NCBI GenBank assembly: GCA_000333855.2
Contig: CM007340.1
Span: forward strand, 637,202 to 701,201
Direction of reading: 5' to 3'
DNA length: 64,000 nucleotides
Origin: Endotrypanum monterogeii
Lineage: Eukaryota > Euglenozoa > Kinetoplastea > Trypanosomatida > Trypanosomatidae
Below the pieces are notes generated by a model, which was not told the DNA's origin, searched no databases, and worked only from the letters and a program-made list of their open reading frames with translations. Both the position numbers and the translations under genes were made by a program. Below are positions 39,745-50,951 of this stretch, piece after piece (within the stretch, counting starts at the first letter, position 1; each line of letters starts with the position of its first letter).

Positions 39745-40995
39745 TCACTCCCCATTCGCATCCTTTGGCTGCCTGCAGATGTCCTTCCATCTACTGGCAA
39801 CATACTTTTGCGCCTCGAAAAGAATGTAGCGAGTCATCTCTCTCCGTACGAGGATCTGTGTGTTGACAATCTTCGGCTCTGCTTCCTTTAAGAAATCCTT
39901 CAACGCATCCTTTGCTAATAGTGTGGAGAGCTCAGAAGGAGTCATGGACTGCGTCTCAAAGGGGTCTGTACCGATTTTGGACAGCACACTTTGAAGTCGA
40001 TTCTCACACACGTGGTCTAGCAAGTGCTGCGCCGCTTGGAGCGCCTCGGGGTCTTGAAAAACGCTCTCCATTTGCGGAAGCTGGACACCGGACACTTGGA
40101 TAGCCTTTCGCCGCACCTCCTCCAACTCGTCGACGCGCGGCCCCTGGCGTCGATCGGTGGAGATTTCTTGAAACGCTGTGCACTTGAACTTCATTATGGT
40201 GAGCCCCGTTGCGTCAAAGCCGGGCTCGCCGCGACGACAGTGCTTCACGACAAGACCCTCTGACCAGTTCCCCTTTAGTGGGTAGTCGCCCATTCCTACC
40301 AAAGGAGGAATCGTCGTGACAAAGTGCTCTACGTCGAACGCAGCCACCTTGCCCAGTGGTCCCCGAATGATAGCCCGCGCATAGAGGAGCCCCGGTATTT
40401 TTTCGAAAATAGAAACGCTTTGGTCGTATGTCATGGTGCAGTAGTCCCCATCCTCGGACATTCGGTATTTGATGTCGAAAGCGTAAAAGTGGAGGTCGGG
40501 GCAGTATTGTGGGAACGCGTTGTTCTGAACAGCTGTTATCGTCCGCGGCTTTCCAGCCACCATCACGCTCTGCCGCCGCTTCGGTATGCTCGGGTGCTCG
40601 TACTTGCCACCAAACAGCTCGCCGTTAATGATGATGGTGCTGGGTGATGTGCCGAGGTGTTCTGTAAGAAGCTCTCGCCCCCTTTTCGCATACCTCACTA
40701 GGTCTGGTATTAGAATATGGTAGCCGAAAAAGTGCTCTTGCGGCGGCATGATGCCACTCCGCTTTGCATACTGAATATTGTTTCCATGATTTGTTGAGTA
40801 GATGCCAAAGTTGGCGCCATGAACTTTTTCGGTTGCAATCCACTCATCGTTAAAAAGTCCAGCTTTCTGGAGTGCATCCATGCGCCGTGCGTGGGCATTT
40901 TCGATTTCACTGTAGCGCTCAAAGAGAGCTTCGCTTCCCTCGGCGAAAAGAATCGGGGATCGACGCACGAGTCGCACAAAGCACCGACGGAACAT
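39745..40995 (-). CDS. REL2: Mitochondrial RNA-editing ligase 2 (REL2/KREL2)
   Basis: 416 residues from the ATG at 40995 ([20 protein letters not shown]), the same length as the Trypanosoma brucei protein; the 35 upstream codons of the frame lack an ATG. A basic, hydrophobic N-terminus of about 20 residues fits mitochondrial import. The nucleotidyltransferase domain has motif [12 protein letters not shown] with the adenylated Lys57, then [10 protein letters not shown], motif [13 protein letters not shown], the HFYAFDIKY block, motif [10 protein letters not shown] and motif V IMKFKC. The C-terminal helical domain ([19 protein letters not shown] onward) is the part that docks with the editosome OB-fold partner. 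REL2 rejoins mRNA halves in kinetoplast U-deletion/insertion editing and is specific to kinetoplastids. Details such as [14 protein letters not shown] and [19 protein letters not shown] favour REL2 over REL1. Confidence 0.97.
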   Translation of the reverse strand: MFRRCFVRLVRRSPILFAEGSEALFERYSEIENAHARRMDALQKAGLFNDEWIATEKVHGANFGIYSTNHGNNIQYAKRSGIMPPQEHFFGYHILIPDLVRYAKRGRELLTEHLGTSPSTIIINGELFGGKYEHPSIPKRRQSVMVAGKPRTITAVQNNAFPQYCPDLHFYAFDIKYRMSEDGDYCTMTYDQSVSIFEKIPGLLYARAIIRGPLGKVAAFDVEHFVTTIPPLVGMGDYPLKGNWSEGLVVKHCRRGEPGFDATGLTIMKFKCTAFQEISTDRRQGPRVDELEEVRRKAIQVSGVQLPQMESVFQDPEALQAAQHLLDHVCENRLQSVLSKIGTDPFETQSMTPSELSTLLAKDALKDFLKEAEPKIVNTQILVRREMTRYILFEAQKYVASRWKDICRQPKDANGE

Positions 40996-41887
40996 CTTCG
41001 CCGCCGCGGAAGAAAAACAGTGGCTACGTGTGATAAGCAGATAAACCTGGATGCGCAGAGGTGATATGTCGGTGGCCAAACCCCGCCTCTTATAAGTCAC
41101 AAAGAGGTTGAGTTGAGACTCCTGTGAACCGAGGGAGGCAGAGTGTCTTCCCTCTTGTTCGACACGTGAGCTGCCCTTGGGTTATGCATGAACCAGCAGA
41201 GACCATACAACCAGCTGGGGGGGGGGGCGAAGAGTTTAACAGCGGAGTACGAGAGGAATGAGGGGGCAAAGGGGTCGAAAGAACCTCAGAGAGTCGCACA
41301 GGCGCATCGATCTTCTGACGCACATGAGTGGATCCACGTTGATTGCGGCAAGTGTTACTTGGGGTGAAGAAAGAAACTGAAAAAAACAGAGCGGAGTCGG
41401 GGGGGGGAGAGAGAGGAGGAGCAACCTCTTTTACCCCTGCCTTCTCCGAATATATATTTTTTAAGGGGGAGGGCTCAAACGCAAAACAGGCCACCCTTGT
41501 TACATACGCATCGCCCACTAGACTCAATTGAGAATGCAGCAACACGACTTCTGAATTCGGCGGAACTAATGCGAATCAATGCATCCCATTCGGTTTGATT
41601 GGTTGCCCACCCCTCTTGCGGAGAGGGAAAGGGGGGATCGCGCTAGCTATCGAAAACGCGAAAACATGCAACAGTTCGACTGTGGTAAGTTGACACTGCA
41701 GCCTTCGACAACTCTAACACAACAAGAGGGTTGATGACACCTCGCAAAAAAAAAAAAAAGACAACAGTAGATTCATCGATGACTGCCAGAAAAAAAAAAA
41801 TCTACTGATCAGCACCTACACAGCCCCAAAGCGCACGCCCATTCGCGAATGAAAAAGAAATCGATCGCCGTCAGATGCTGAAAGGCC
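40996..41887. other. Intergenic region, no gene
   Basis: Holds G runs at about 41217-41227 and 41399-41408 (C runs on the coding strand) and A runs at about 41746-41759 and 41790-41800. No gene seen. Confidence 0.65.
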
Positions 41888-42790
41888 TCACTCATACGCT
41901 ATCACCTTCTTGGCCTTCACAAGCGCTATCATACTCGGGCAACACACGTACACGTCAGCGTCTGGGAAGCTGTTCAGTGGAGCAACGCGATCTGCGTAGA
42001 TGTTGAACTGCGAAGCAGCACACATGTACACGATGTCGTGGCGCACGCCGGGCCTCCTTAATCGAAGTTCCCGTGCGTGTCGCTCGATGCTCAGATACGT
42101 CGGAATGACGTCAGGGCACACGATGTCTACAGCTGAAAGCGGGTTACTGCCAGGTTGACGGACAATATTAACTATGCTCGACTCCTTTAGCACGTTGAGC
42201 TCATTGCACATTTCATTCACGGCAACTGCCGGAAGAACATCTCCGTCCACGAAGGCCACCACGGATCGTGGCGTACGCTTGGGCTTAATGCGCACCCCCG
42301 CTTGCACGTCAAGCGCGGCGTTGGGGCTGTTCAGAACAGCATCGACTATGTTCACATCATGTATGTTGGTCTTTGCAAGAACGTACTCCAGGGGCATATA
42401 CGTATTGTGGCTCAGCCGCGCTCGCTTGGCGCAAAACTGTTGAATTTTCATCATTGACAGCGCATTTATGCCAGGAGGCGTTGACGAAGAAGAGGCGCAC
42501 CTCTCCTGCGTCTCGGCAAACACAACAGGTCGTACGCGCCATTTCGCCTCGCGCTGATCGCCAACCTCTACACTCAGCAGGTGCGGATATTTCAGCACTG
42601 CCTCTTTCAGTGTCCGTACGCCGACCTTAGACGGAGAAAATGATGGGAATTCATCATCTAGCAATGCTTGCATCTGAGACCCCGAAAGCCCCGATTCCGG
42701 CAACCGCGCGGCGATGCGACGCATCCAGTCCTGGGCAACAGTCGTCTCCCCTGTCTGTTTCCGGAGGAGTCGCGACGCTGCCAAGAGCAT
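41888..42790 (-). CDS. Protein with OST-HTH/LOTUS-like and NYN/PIN-like regions (tentative)
   Basis: 300 residues from the first ATG at 42790 (MLLAASRLLRKQTGETTVAQ). The same frame stays open another 350 nt upstream but contains no ATG, so this start is chosen. The N-terminus is Arg/Leu/Ala-rich and could be a mitochondrial presequence. Residues about 18-88 (DWMRRIAARLPESGLSGSQM … TLKEAVLKYPHLLSVEV) have the pattern of an OST-HTH/LOTUS winged helix. Residues about 172-300 (RSVVAFVDGDVLPAVAVNEM … VYMCAASQFNIYADR … ADVYVCCPSMIALVKAKKVI) look like a Rossmann-type NYN/PIN nuclease fold opening with an Asp-containing VDGD strand. Together these suggest an RNA-binding or RNA-cleaving protein. Both domain calls are by eye and tentative; the gene is well supported. 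Confidence 0.75.
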   Translation of the reverse strand: MLLAASRLLRKQTGETTVAQDWMRRIAARLPESGLSGSQMQALLDDEFPSFSPSKVGVRTLKEAVLKYPHLLSVEVGDQREAKWRVRPVVFAETQERCASSSSTPPGINALSMMKIQQFCAKRARLSHNTYMPLEYVLAKTNIHDVNIVDAVLNSPNAALDVQAGVRIKPKRTPRSVVAFVDGDVLPAVAVNEMCNELNVLKESSIVNIVRQPGSNPLSAVDIVCPDVIPTYLSIERHARELRLRRPGVRHDIVYMCAASQFNIYADRVAPLNSFPDADVYVCCPSMIALVKAKKVIAYE

Positions 42791-45255
42791 AGCTGCGCGC
42801 TGGAGATCCTCGTAGAGCGATTCAAACTTTACTTTTGCTGTTGTTTGTTCAGCGCCTGAAAAGCACAAGCACAGATCCCGCGGCTCGGATAGGTTTCCTT
42901 TTGTATGTCCCCTACACGAAACTGCCGCGTGGCTGATTGTTCGCTAGGCAAACTGGCATCATCGAAAAAAGTTAAAATAAAAAAAAACATCAATCATAAA
43001 AAGAGGGGTGGCGACGGAGGAGAATGGGAGTTGAAAAGCAATGTGAGCATTCGGCGTATACGCAGGAGAGTGTATGTGCGCATCTGCATTTGATCGATTG
43101 GTGGGACCATATCGGGAATAAGTGGTAGCCACACTGTACAGCATGTTCCCTCCCTCTAGAGCGCCAGCCTCTTGTACACCCTCCTGCATCTCTGAGCGAA
43201 GGTAAAAAGGTAAGAGGCGATCAGGTAGCACTTAGACACAGCTTGATTCCATTTCTCTGGTGCTGTGTATACGGTGCAGGTTGGGCAAGCAAAGAGTACC
43301 ACTAGGTTGTGTGTATGTGCCCATGTGCGTGTATGATCGCGTGCCAGAGAATATGCCCAAGTCCCGACATGCGCTCCCGAAAACGGAGATAAGCGACATG
43401 GTTTGAGAAGCGGACACACTAAAACAAAGTAGCCACAATATAAAAGACAAATAAAGGGAAGACTGTGCGTCACAATATCAGGAGAAATCCCGCATGGCAG
43501 TGAAAGCAGGGAGTAGACGGCAACTTTCGGTATCAAATATGAGTTTCAAAAAGTTGCGTACAGCTGAGAAGGCAGCAGGCAACTGGTTCCTGACCTTGAG
43601 GATGCATTCCATCATAAGCAGAGCCGCATGTGAAGGAGTTGAGGCGACAGCCACGCTGCACCCTCAACACCGGGACAAAACTGGAAGTAACTCAATCTGA
43701 AGCAACCGGCCCCGCTTTCAGAGAAAGTGGAAACGGAACAAAATACCACATAGTTTACTTTTTCACCCATTCACCCCTGACGCAAAAAAAAAAACGTAAA
43801 CACACACACACACTCAAAAAAAGAAAGAATCCCTCGAGGGCAGGTACAACAGCAACGCAAACGAAAAAAATGACCAGTCAGAGAATATTTCAAGGGAGAA
43901 CATAAAAGAGAAAGCTGAAGACCACTTGTAATCCCGCCACTACATTTCCGTCGTTAGCGGGGAGAGTGCATCCAGACTCACTCACCCCGAAAAAAAAAAA
44001 GAGAACGGAACGTTAGTAGCGGCTAGATGACGAATAAATAGATGATGCAAGGCACATCAAGCAGGGCAGACGAAAACAAACAATCAAATATTCAAAAAAA
44101 AAAAAAGAATCGACTGCATGCTTATTTATGACGATGGGGATGATGGATGGACGACAACCATGTCAGCGGCCAAAAAGGCCCGATAAAAGAGTGAGGAGAA
44201 ACGACAAGCACACGCAGAAGTAAGCACAGCAATGCATGAGAAGAGGAAGAGCAATGAAGGAGATCGATATGCTGAGAGGTATTAAAGCAGCACAGCACAT
44301 CAATGTCACCACGTAGGCATGGGTACCCTAAGGAATCGTCGGTCATCCATCCGTGCGTGTCCTCGCATGTGTGTTTGTATCCTTCATAAGCAACCAAATC
44401 CATATGGCATTGTTCTTTCACCCCCACAACACACTGCCACTACACCTCGTTGATGCGGCATGTTCAGCGTCCCCACCACGACCACCACCACCATCACCCG
44501 TGCACCCCACCACGACCACCACCACCATCACCCGTGCACCCCACCACCACCACCACCAACACCTAGGCTTTAGTTTTCTCCTCGATGACTACACTTCTCG
44601 GTTCGCTGAAAATCGAATCCACCACATGAGTCCTTTGAGTGCATAATCATCTCAAGACGCACCAAAGTACCCAGATCTAGGAGCCCCATTTGCTTAGCAT
44701 GCCCCAGATGTTTCCAGTGGCAACTGTTACGTACACACACAAGCCTTTCAAATGACCGAGGACTCATCTGATGGGTTCACCAATATGTTAAACCATGAGA
44801 CACTCAAAAAGGATCCACAAATTCACTTAATGATACAAAAAAAAAAATCGGTACACTGCATCGTGCTCGCGCATGCACAGAAGAAGTGATTCTTGTCGTC
44901 ATTTGACATGGAAGTGCTGATCTAACACGACAGCAGTACCACGGGAGGGGGGAAACGCTTCCTCGCTTGTGAGCAGGTTCGGCAGACGGCGCCGCACGCA
45001 ACTGGATCGCTCAGCAGGACATTTCAGAAAGCTCTTCCTCGAGAAAAGGGGCAGTCGGTGGGAAGAGTGGAGGATGAGCCAAGATGGTGTGAAATCTGTG
45101 AGCATGCCCAAGTTGGTTAAGTAAATCAGCTCAGTGTGCTTGGCCCAGAAGCTACAAAAAGAGCGACCCTCCTGCACCGTCTCGGTGCAGTTTGGCGAGA
45201 GCAACGTCGAGAGGACCTTGGACAAAGGCAAGAGGAACGAGAGCGCCGTAGTGAT
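42791..45255. other. Long (2.5-kb) gene-free region
   Basis: Contains the leader of the gene at 41888-42790, A-rich stretches (for example 42973-42985, 43787-43795, 43990-44000, 44094-44105), a short CA run at 43799-43813 and a minisatellite at 44471-44562. Frames on both strands are short and unrecognised. The right part should be the 3' UTR of the amidohydrolase gene at 45256. Confidence 0.6.
44471..44562. repeat. Short minisatellite, 34-bp unit rich in CCA/ACC
   Basis: Two full 34-bp units (44471-44504 and 44505-44538, beginning CCCCACCACGACC and ending CACCCGTGCA) followed by a partial third of CCACCACC. On the transcribed strand it is GGT/TGG-rich. Confidence 0.85.
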
Positions 45256-46464
45256 TTAGTCCTCTTTGCAGCCCTCTGTCTGCATCATCAGTGAGGCGAT
45301 GATGAGCACATGGTGCTTTACACCTACTTCCATCCCCGCCTCGTTCATACAAAATTTGGAGCTGTAGTTGTGATTGTTAACGTCACCCACACCATCCTTC
45401 CCTACGCCTAACCAACACAGACAACCAGGCACCACCGCCTGGTATTCCGAAAAGTCCGCTACACCCAAAAGGGGCGTAGGCAACTCATGATAGTTGACTT
45501 CACCAACCAGTCGAACTGCAGCTGCTCTGGCTACCTCATATGCCTTCGGGTCATTGTACGTCACGATGTTCGGCTCCAGCCAACTCAGCTCATGCTGGGC
45601 ACCATGTGCCTTCGCAATGCCGGCAATCACATCCTCCATCAGGTTTGGCACGCGAGCCTGAACGTCGCGGTCGAGGCAGCGCAGCGTGCCTCGCATGTGC
45701 ACCGAGTCCGGAATCACGTTGTAGCTTCCTCTACCGCCCTCAAACGTGGTGATACTCAAAACAGGTGCCTTCAGCGCACTCACCCGGCGCGATACAACAG
45801 CCTGAAGATTTGCAACAACCTCCGCAGCAATGAAAATGGGGTCAATGCATAGCTCTGGCTGAGAGGCATGGCCACCAGCTCCGCGGATCACAATGTCGAA
45901 GTCGTTGCACGCACCCATCAGTGTCCCTGCACGACACCATATAGACCCAGAGGGACGCATGACATCGACGTGCAGTCCGAAGATCATGGAAACGCCCTCC
46001 AGCACACCGAGACCCACCAGCTGCTTTGCACCACTCGGGATCACCTCCTCAGCATGCTGGAAAATAAACCTCACGGTGCCACGGATACGGTCGCGCATCT
46101 GGCACAGTACCTTCACCGCACCAAGCAGCATCGCCGTGTGCGCGTCGTGGCCGCACGCATGCATCACACCCGGTCGCTTCGAGCTGAAGGGCTCGCCGCT
46201 CTCCTCCTGAAGCGGCAAGGCATCCATGTCAGCGCGCAAGGCGTACATGGGGCCATCGCCAGCGCCACCCCTCAGGTCCGCCACGACGCTGTTCGGCGTC
46301 AGCCGGCGAATCTCCAGTGTTCCGGGCATCTTGCTGAGGACATCCGCCACGTAGTCGGCAGTGGGCTGCTCTTCGTAGGCGACATATGGGTTCTCGTGGA
46401 TGTGGCGGCGCCACTGCACCACTTCCGGTTGCACTGCTGTGATAAGAGTCTGAACAAAAGACAT
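45256..46464 (-). CDS. M20D amidohydrolase (N-acyl-amino-acid hydrolase type), copy 1, intact
   Basis: 402 residues from the ATG at 46464 ([20 protein letters not shown]). It is a zinc/metal carboxypeptidase-fold amidohydrolase of the M20D group (aminoacylase, hippurate and IAA-amino-acid hydrolase relatives). Metal and catalytic residues are present: HACGHDAHT (Cys104, His106), HAEE (Glu139/Glu140), FGLHV (His165), the dimerisation-domain [15 protein letters not shown], and a C-terminal His in [10 protein letters not shown]. No signal peptide. It is likely to release amino acids from N-acyl conjugates in the cytosol; the substrate is not evident. This is the most downstream of three tandem copies. 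Its segments at residues about 166-245 and its C-terminus differ clearly from the other copies, while intervening blocks are nearly identical. A canonical splice acceptor lies 30 nt upstream of the ATG. Confidence 0.94.
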   Translation of the reverse strand: MSFVQTLITAVQPEVVQWRRHIHENPYVAYEEQPTADYVADVLSKMPGTLEIRRLTPNSVVADLRGGAGDGPMYALRADMDALPLQEESGEPFSSKRPGVMHACGHDAHTAMLLGAVKVLCQMRDRIRGTVRFIFQHAEEVIPSGAKQLVGLGVLEGVSMIFGLHVDVMRPSGSIWCRAGTLMGACNDFDIVIRGAGGHASQPELCIDPIFIAAEVVANLQAVVSRRVSALKAPVLSITTFEGGRGSYNVIPDSVHMRGTLRCLDRDVQARVPNLMEDVIAGIAKAHGAQHELSWLEPNIVTYNDPKAYEVARAAAVRLVGEVNYHELPTPLLGVADFSEYQAVVPGCLCWLGVGKDGVGDVNNHNYSSKFCMNEAGMEVGVKHHVLIIASLMMQTEGCKED

Positions 46465-47553
46465 GTGAGTGGGTTGCCGTCAGTCCTCCGCCTCTGTGGG
46501 AAAAAAAAAGTTGGAAGGGGTAGGATAAGCAGGATCACTGGTGTCTGAGAAAAGAAAGACGCTTCAAGGGCGACACGGGGTTGTTATGGAAGCAGTTGAC
46601 GTAGAAAGGATCAGATATGACGAGTATTTCTCGGATTACGTGAGATTGCGATGGAAGGCATAAAGGGTGAGGAGAGACAAGTCGCCCCAGTTTTCAGAAC
46701 AAAAAGTTGATATCCCTACTTGCTTATCTGATCACACCTGAAGCGCATCTAGACCCTCCTTCTTTTCCCCTGCGGGTAAATGTATTTCCAACGCTTTAAT
46801 CACTGAGCACATAACCACCGCTGCCCAAACTACGTTGATTTGTGGAGATACATTGTCCTACTCAGATTATGAGTAGCCTCGCACGCAGGGGATGTTTATC
46901 CAATTCATTTGACCACTACTGTGTCGTCTGCCTCGCAAGCGACACTTGTCAAGGGCCGAGTTATGTACCATATGTGATCGAAAGAAGAAGCAAAGGGCCC
47001 ACGTTAAAAATGAAAAGATGACTGCGCTCAGAAAAAGAAGAGTCAGTAAGACACACTCTACTCTCAACGGATGCATCTTTATTGGTCAGTATAAAAGAAG
47101 GAAGGGAAAGCTCGGGAGAATTCAATGAGACACACACGAGCGAGCGACCATGCTATTCACGGCCGCGTAGGGCAAGCGCATTAGTGCAGGAAAAAAGGGA
47201 GCCACCATTGGAGAGCAAACAGAATACCATCAGAAAGCAGAGCACAGAAAAAATACAGTTATGTAGACTAAGAAAAGTTATCTTTTTTTTTTTCGGGAGG
47301 GGGGAATAAAAACGAAAGAAAGAATCGGTTACAAGAGAAAGTAGGGTATGCACGAGAATCAACATTAATCTCGATTCTGTAATGGGGTACCGTCGGAGGA
47401 CTGAGAATAACCGGCATTTCCGATACAACAATGGGCGATGGCGGGGTGGTAGTACATTTATGATGCCAACTGAAGCTACCGTCGCGGCAGTTGCGTACTC
47501 CTCACCCTCAAAGGTAGGCTTCGCAGAGTCCACGTGATATAAAACAACATGTC
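46465..47553. other. Spacer between amidohydrolase copies 1 and 2, no gene
   Basis: AT-richer than the genes, with a T run at about 47282-47293. It is not obviously homologous to the spacer between copies 2 and 3, so the array is not a simple recent tandem duplication of gene plus spacer. Confidence 0.6.
46494..46495 (-). promoter_or_regulatory. Probable spliced-leader acceptor AG of amidohydrolase copy 1
   Basis: A pyrimidine tract on the minus strand (about 46499-46525, with a T run) ends in CCCACAG at this position, about 30 nt before the ATG. Confidence 0.55.
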
Positions 47554-48748
47554 TCAGTGAGGCTTACAAAACGATTGGCGCATGTCGGATACCTTTAACG
47601 TCGAGCCCGATACGCTAGAGGAAGGCATCGTCTTCTCCCGATAACTTGAGCTGTGCTCCGTTGGCAGCCTTCGTCCAACTAGCTGGCTTTGTCTCCCAAC
47701 GAACATACCACCAGGGATTATTGCCTGGTACTCGGAGAAGTCCTCCACGCCGAACAACGGATTCGCCACAACAACAAACGAGTCCTTGCCGACCACCTCC
47801 TCTGCCACGCTCTTCACGATCTCATACGCCTTCGGGTCATTGTACGTCACGATGTTCGGCTCCAGCCAACTCAGCTCATGCTGGGCACCATGTGCCTTCG
47901 CAATGCCGGCAATCACATCCTCCATCAGGTTTGGCACGAGAGCCTGAACGTCGCGGTCGAGGCAGCGCAGCGTGCCTCGCATGTGCACCGAGTCCGGAAT
48001 CACGTTGTACGCGCCAGTACCTCCCACGATCTGCGTCACGCTCAGAACAGGTGTCTTCAGCGGATTAACCCGGCGCGAGATGACAGTCTGAAGATTTGTA
48101 ATAACCTCTGCGGCAATGACTATAGGATCGATGCATAACTCTGGCTGAGAGGCATGGCCACCAGCTCCGCGGATCACAATGTCGAAGTCGTCGCAAGCCC
48201 CGAAAAGCGTCCCCTGCCGTGTGCAGATAGTGCCAGTGGGATACTCCGCGGCAACGTGCAGTCCGAAGATCATGGAAACGCCCTCCAGCACACCGAGACC
48301 CACCAGCTGCTTTGCACCACTCGGGATCACCTCCTCAGCATGCTGGAAAATAAACCTCACGGTGCCACGGATACGGTCGCGCATCTGGCACAGTACCTTC
48401 ACCGCACCAAGCAGCATCGCCGTGTGCACGTCGTGGCCGCACGCATGCATCACACCCGGTCGCTTCGAGCTGAAGGGCTCGCCGCTCTCCTCCTGAAGCG
48501 GCAAGGCATCCATGTCAGCGCGCAAGGCGTACATGGGGCCATCGCCAGCGCCACCCCTCAGGTCCGCCACGACGCTGTTCGGCGTCAGCCGGCGAATCTC
48601 CAGTGTTCCGGGCATCTTGCTGAGGACATCCGCCACGTAGCCGGCAGTGGGCTGCTCTTCGTAGGCGACATATGGGTTCTCGTGGATGTGGCGGCGCCAC
48701 TGCACCAGCACATCCTTTGCGAACTGAACCCGAGGGTATTGACGACAT
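47554..48748 (-). pseudogene. M20D amidohydrolase copy 2, frameshifted at both ends
   Basis: The body keeps one open frame with intact HACGHD, HAEE, FGLHV and [15 protein letters not shown] motifs, but both ends are damaged. The ATG at 48748, in the place of the copy 1 start, is in the wrong frame: the interval to the shared [12 protein letters not shown] block is 43 nt, against 45 nt in copy 1. The body frame itself begins only with a TTG at 48768 or with an internal Met about 50 codons in. Near the C-terminus, alignment to copy 3 shows a single A missing in AGCTCAAAGTT (about 47645), after which this frame diverges (ending MRQSFCKPH). The original frame would soon meet a TAG. The body from about [16 protein letters not shown] on is close to copy 3. 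Either a recent pseudogene or assembly error could explain this. Confidence 0.75.
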
Positions 48749-48768
48749 AATGTTTGATGCGCAGGCAA

Positions 48769-49870
48769 ATTAGTCGGTTTGCCATAAGATAGTTCTCGCT
48801 GGAGAGGAAGACCCTCTACTCAACCACTGAGTCCACGAGTGAAGCTAGAAATGATAGTGGATAGGGGTCATGGAGTCTCTGAAGAAAACCTAGATCACGC
48901 AGTCGTGGCACCTCTGTACACACGTCTCGACGCGCAGCTGGTCCAACCTCGAGAACAGGTACAATAATTCCGCTATACCACAAGTTGCGTCTATATTCCG
49001 TGAAGATGCAGCGATACATTGAAAGGACCATTAGCAGACAGATCCGTGGCTGTGATTCTAGAGAGACTGCGTGCGTGCTTAAAAAAAATTCTGAAACTTG
49101 ACAAATGGGTTTCTCGAGAAAAATTCGCACGCGGATACGGAGATGACAAAATCCATTGCGGCACAGCCAGACCTCTTGGTGGAAACGAAGCCGGAGAATA
49201 AGCCGACAGAGAAACTTTCAAAAAGCTGAGAGGAAGAGAGGCAAAGTACCAGCGTGTATTGGACTATGTATGCAGATACGTCCATATGTGTGAAAATTAT
49301 AGTCATACCTCACGTCTAGTTTGGCATCGCATCTGAACCTTACACAAAAGTCTCACAAATATGTACGCTAACCATACCGGCGATGACGAATAGCCTCAAA
49401 CGACGAGACGCCCTGCAATGCGATGCTCAGCCGACGAGTGGAGAGAACTGTAGCGCATGCTTTCTCATGTAGTGTCAGCAAAAAAAAAAATGTTTGCATT
49501 GTTCGGAGCCGTGAACGCTCGCCTTCATTGATTTATTTTCTCTTTGAGGTCCTAAATTAGGGGAGATAGCGCAAGCTTGCCCCCTCGCAACACACCCATA
49601 GCGGCAGTTTAAGCTCCTTCACGATAACGCCTAAGCAGTAGCCGAAATTCGCAACCAGCTCTGGCCTTGAGGAAAAGAAATTGTGAATATGGTGTGCAGT
49701 ACAATAAGGGGGAAGAAAAGGATGAAGGTCCTCATAAGGAGGGTGTCCGCTACACAGGACACAAATACTCGTCGTACCAGGATTTGTTTCAGTTCCAGCC
49801 ACCACGGGCACCTGCAGTGATCTCCACATTTCACCGATGTTTTCCCATGTCACACGAACTCATTTGATCT
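48769..49870. other. Spacer between amidohydrolase copies 2 and 3, no gene
   Basis: AT-richer than the genes, with A runs at about 49080-49088 and 49480-49490. Minus-strand frames at 48816-49130 and 49557-49853 match nothing known and are not called. Confidence 0.6.
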
Positions 49871-50951
49871 CTACACCATCATTAGTTTCTCGATGGTGCC
49901 AACATGCATTTTCACCCCATTCTGCAGGGCTGATTCCTCAATCTTGAACTTTGAGCTGTGCTCCGTGTGCACAGAGCCGAATGTCTCATCACGGATACCC
50001 ACAAACGAGAAGCACCCAGGGATTATTGCCTGGTACTCGGAGAAGTCCTCCACGCCGAACAACGGATTCGCCACAACAACAAACGAGTCCTTGCCGACCA
50101 CCTCCTCTGCCACGCTCTTCACGATCTCATACGCCTTCGGGTCATTGTACGTCACGATGTTCGGCTCCAGCCAACTCAGCTCATGCTGGGCACCATGTGC
50201 CTTCGCAATGCCGGCAATCACATCCTCCATCAGGTTTGGCACGAGAGCCTGAACGTCGCGGTCGAGGCAGCGCAGCGTGCCTCGCATGTGCACCGAGTCC
50301 GGAATCACGTTGTACGCGCCAGTACCTCCCACGATCTGCGTCACGCTCAGAACAGGTGTCTTCAGCGGATTAACCCGGCGCGAGATGACAGTCTGAAGAT
50401 TTGTAATAACCTCTGCGGCAATGACTATAGGATCGATGCATAACTCTGGCCGAGAGGCATGGACACNNNNNNNNNNAAACGCCCTCCAGCACACCGAGAC
50501 CCACCAGCTGCTTTGCACCACTCGGGATCACCTCCTCAGCATGCTGGAAAATAAACCTCACGGTGCCACGGATACGGTCGCGCATCTGGCACAGTACCTT
50601 CACCGCACCAAGCAGCATCGCCGTGTGCGCGTCGTGGCCGCACGCATGCATCACACCCGGTCGCTTCGAGCTGAAGGGCTCGCCGCTCTCCTCCTGAAGC
50701 GGCAAGGCATCCATGTCAGCGCGCAAGGCGTACATGGGGCCATCGCCAGCGCCACCCCTCAGGTCCGCCACGACGCTGTTCGGCGTCAGCCGGCGAATCT
50801 CCAGTGTTCCGGGCATCTTGCTGAGGACATCCGCCACGTAGTCGGCAGTGGGCTGCTCTTCGTAGGCGACATATGGGTTCTCGTGGATGTGGCGGCGCCA
50901 CTGCACCACCTCATCCTGTACGGCATTAATAAGATGGTGGGAGTCCTGCAT
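49871..50951 (-). CDS. M20D amidohydrolase copy 3, probably intact, interrupted by an assembly gap
   Basis: The ATG at 50951 ([20 protein letters not shown]) opens the N-terminal half, with HACGHDAHT and HAEE. The C-terminal half, in frame to the stop at 49871, has [23 protein letters not shown], the HTEHSSKF His and a normal end (GTIEKLMMV). Ten N at 50467-50476 separate them. By comparison with copy 2 about 113 nt are missing there, covering the FGLHV His and the GAGGHA block, so the stated frame across the gap is meaningless. The N-terminal half is identical in protein sequence to copy 1, whereas the C-terminal half is identical to copy 2 as far as the copy 2 frameshift. That is a mosaic that suggests gene conversion, or a chimeric assembly at the gap. 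Confidence 0.85.
50467..50476. other. Assembly gap (10 N) inside amidohydrolase copy 3
   Basis: Comparison with copy 2 indicates roughly 113 nt are missing, so the N count is only a placeholder. Confidence 0.95.

Noticed and set aside
43156..44427. Several short minus-strand frames in the 2.5-kb gene-free region
   Set aside because: Compositionally like UTR sequence, with many homopolymers and no recognisable motifs.
44353..44646. Plus-strand ORF encoding Pro/His/Thr runs
   Set aside because: The runs are just the translated CCA minisatellite at 44471-44562.
45868..46548. 226-codon plus-strand frame opposite amidohydrolase copy 1, with similar frames opposite copies 2 and 3
   Set aside because: Antisense shadow of the conserved M20D coding sequence; it recurs only because the sense gene is repeated.
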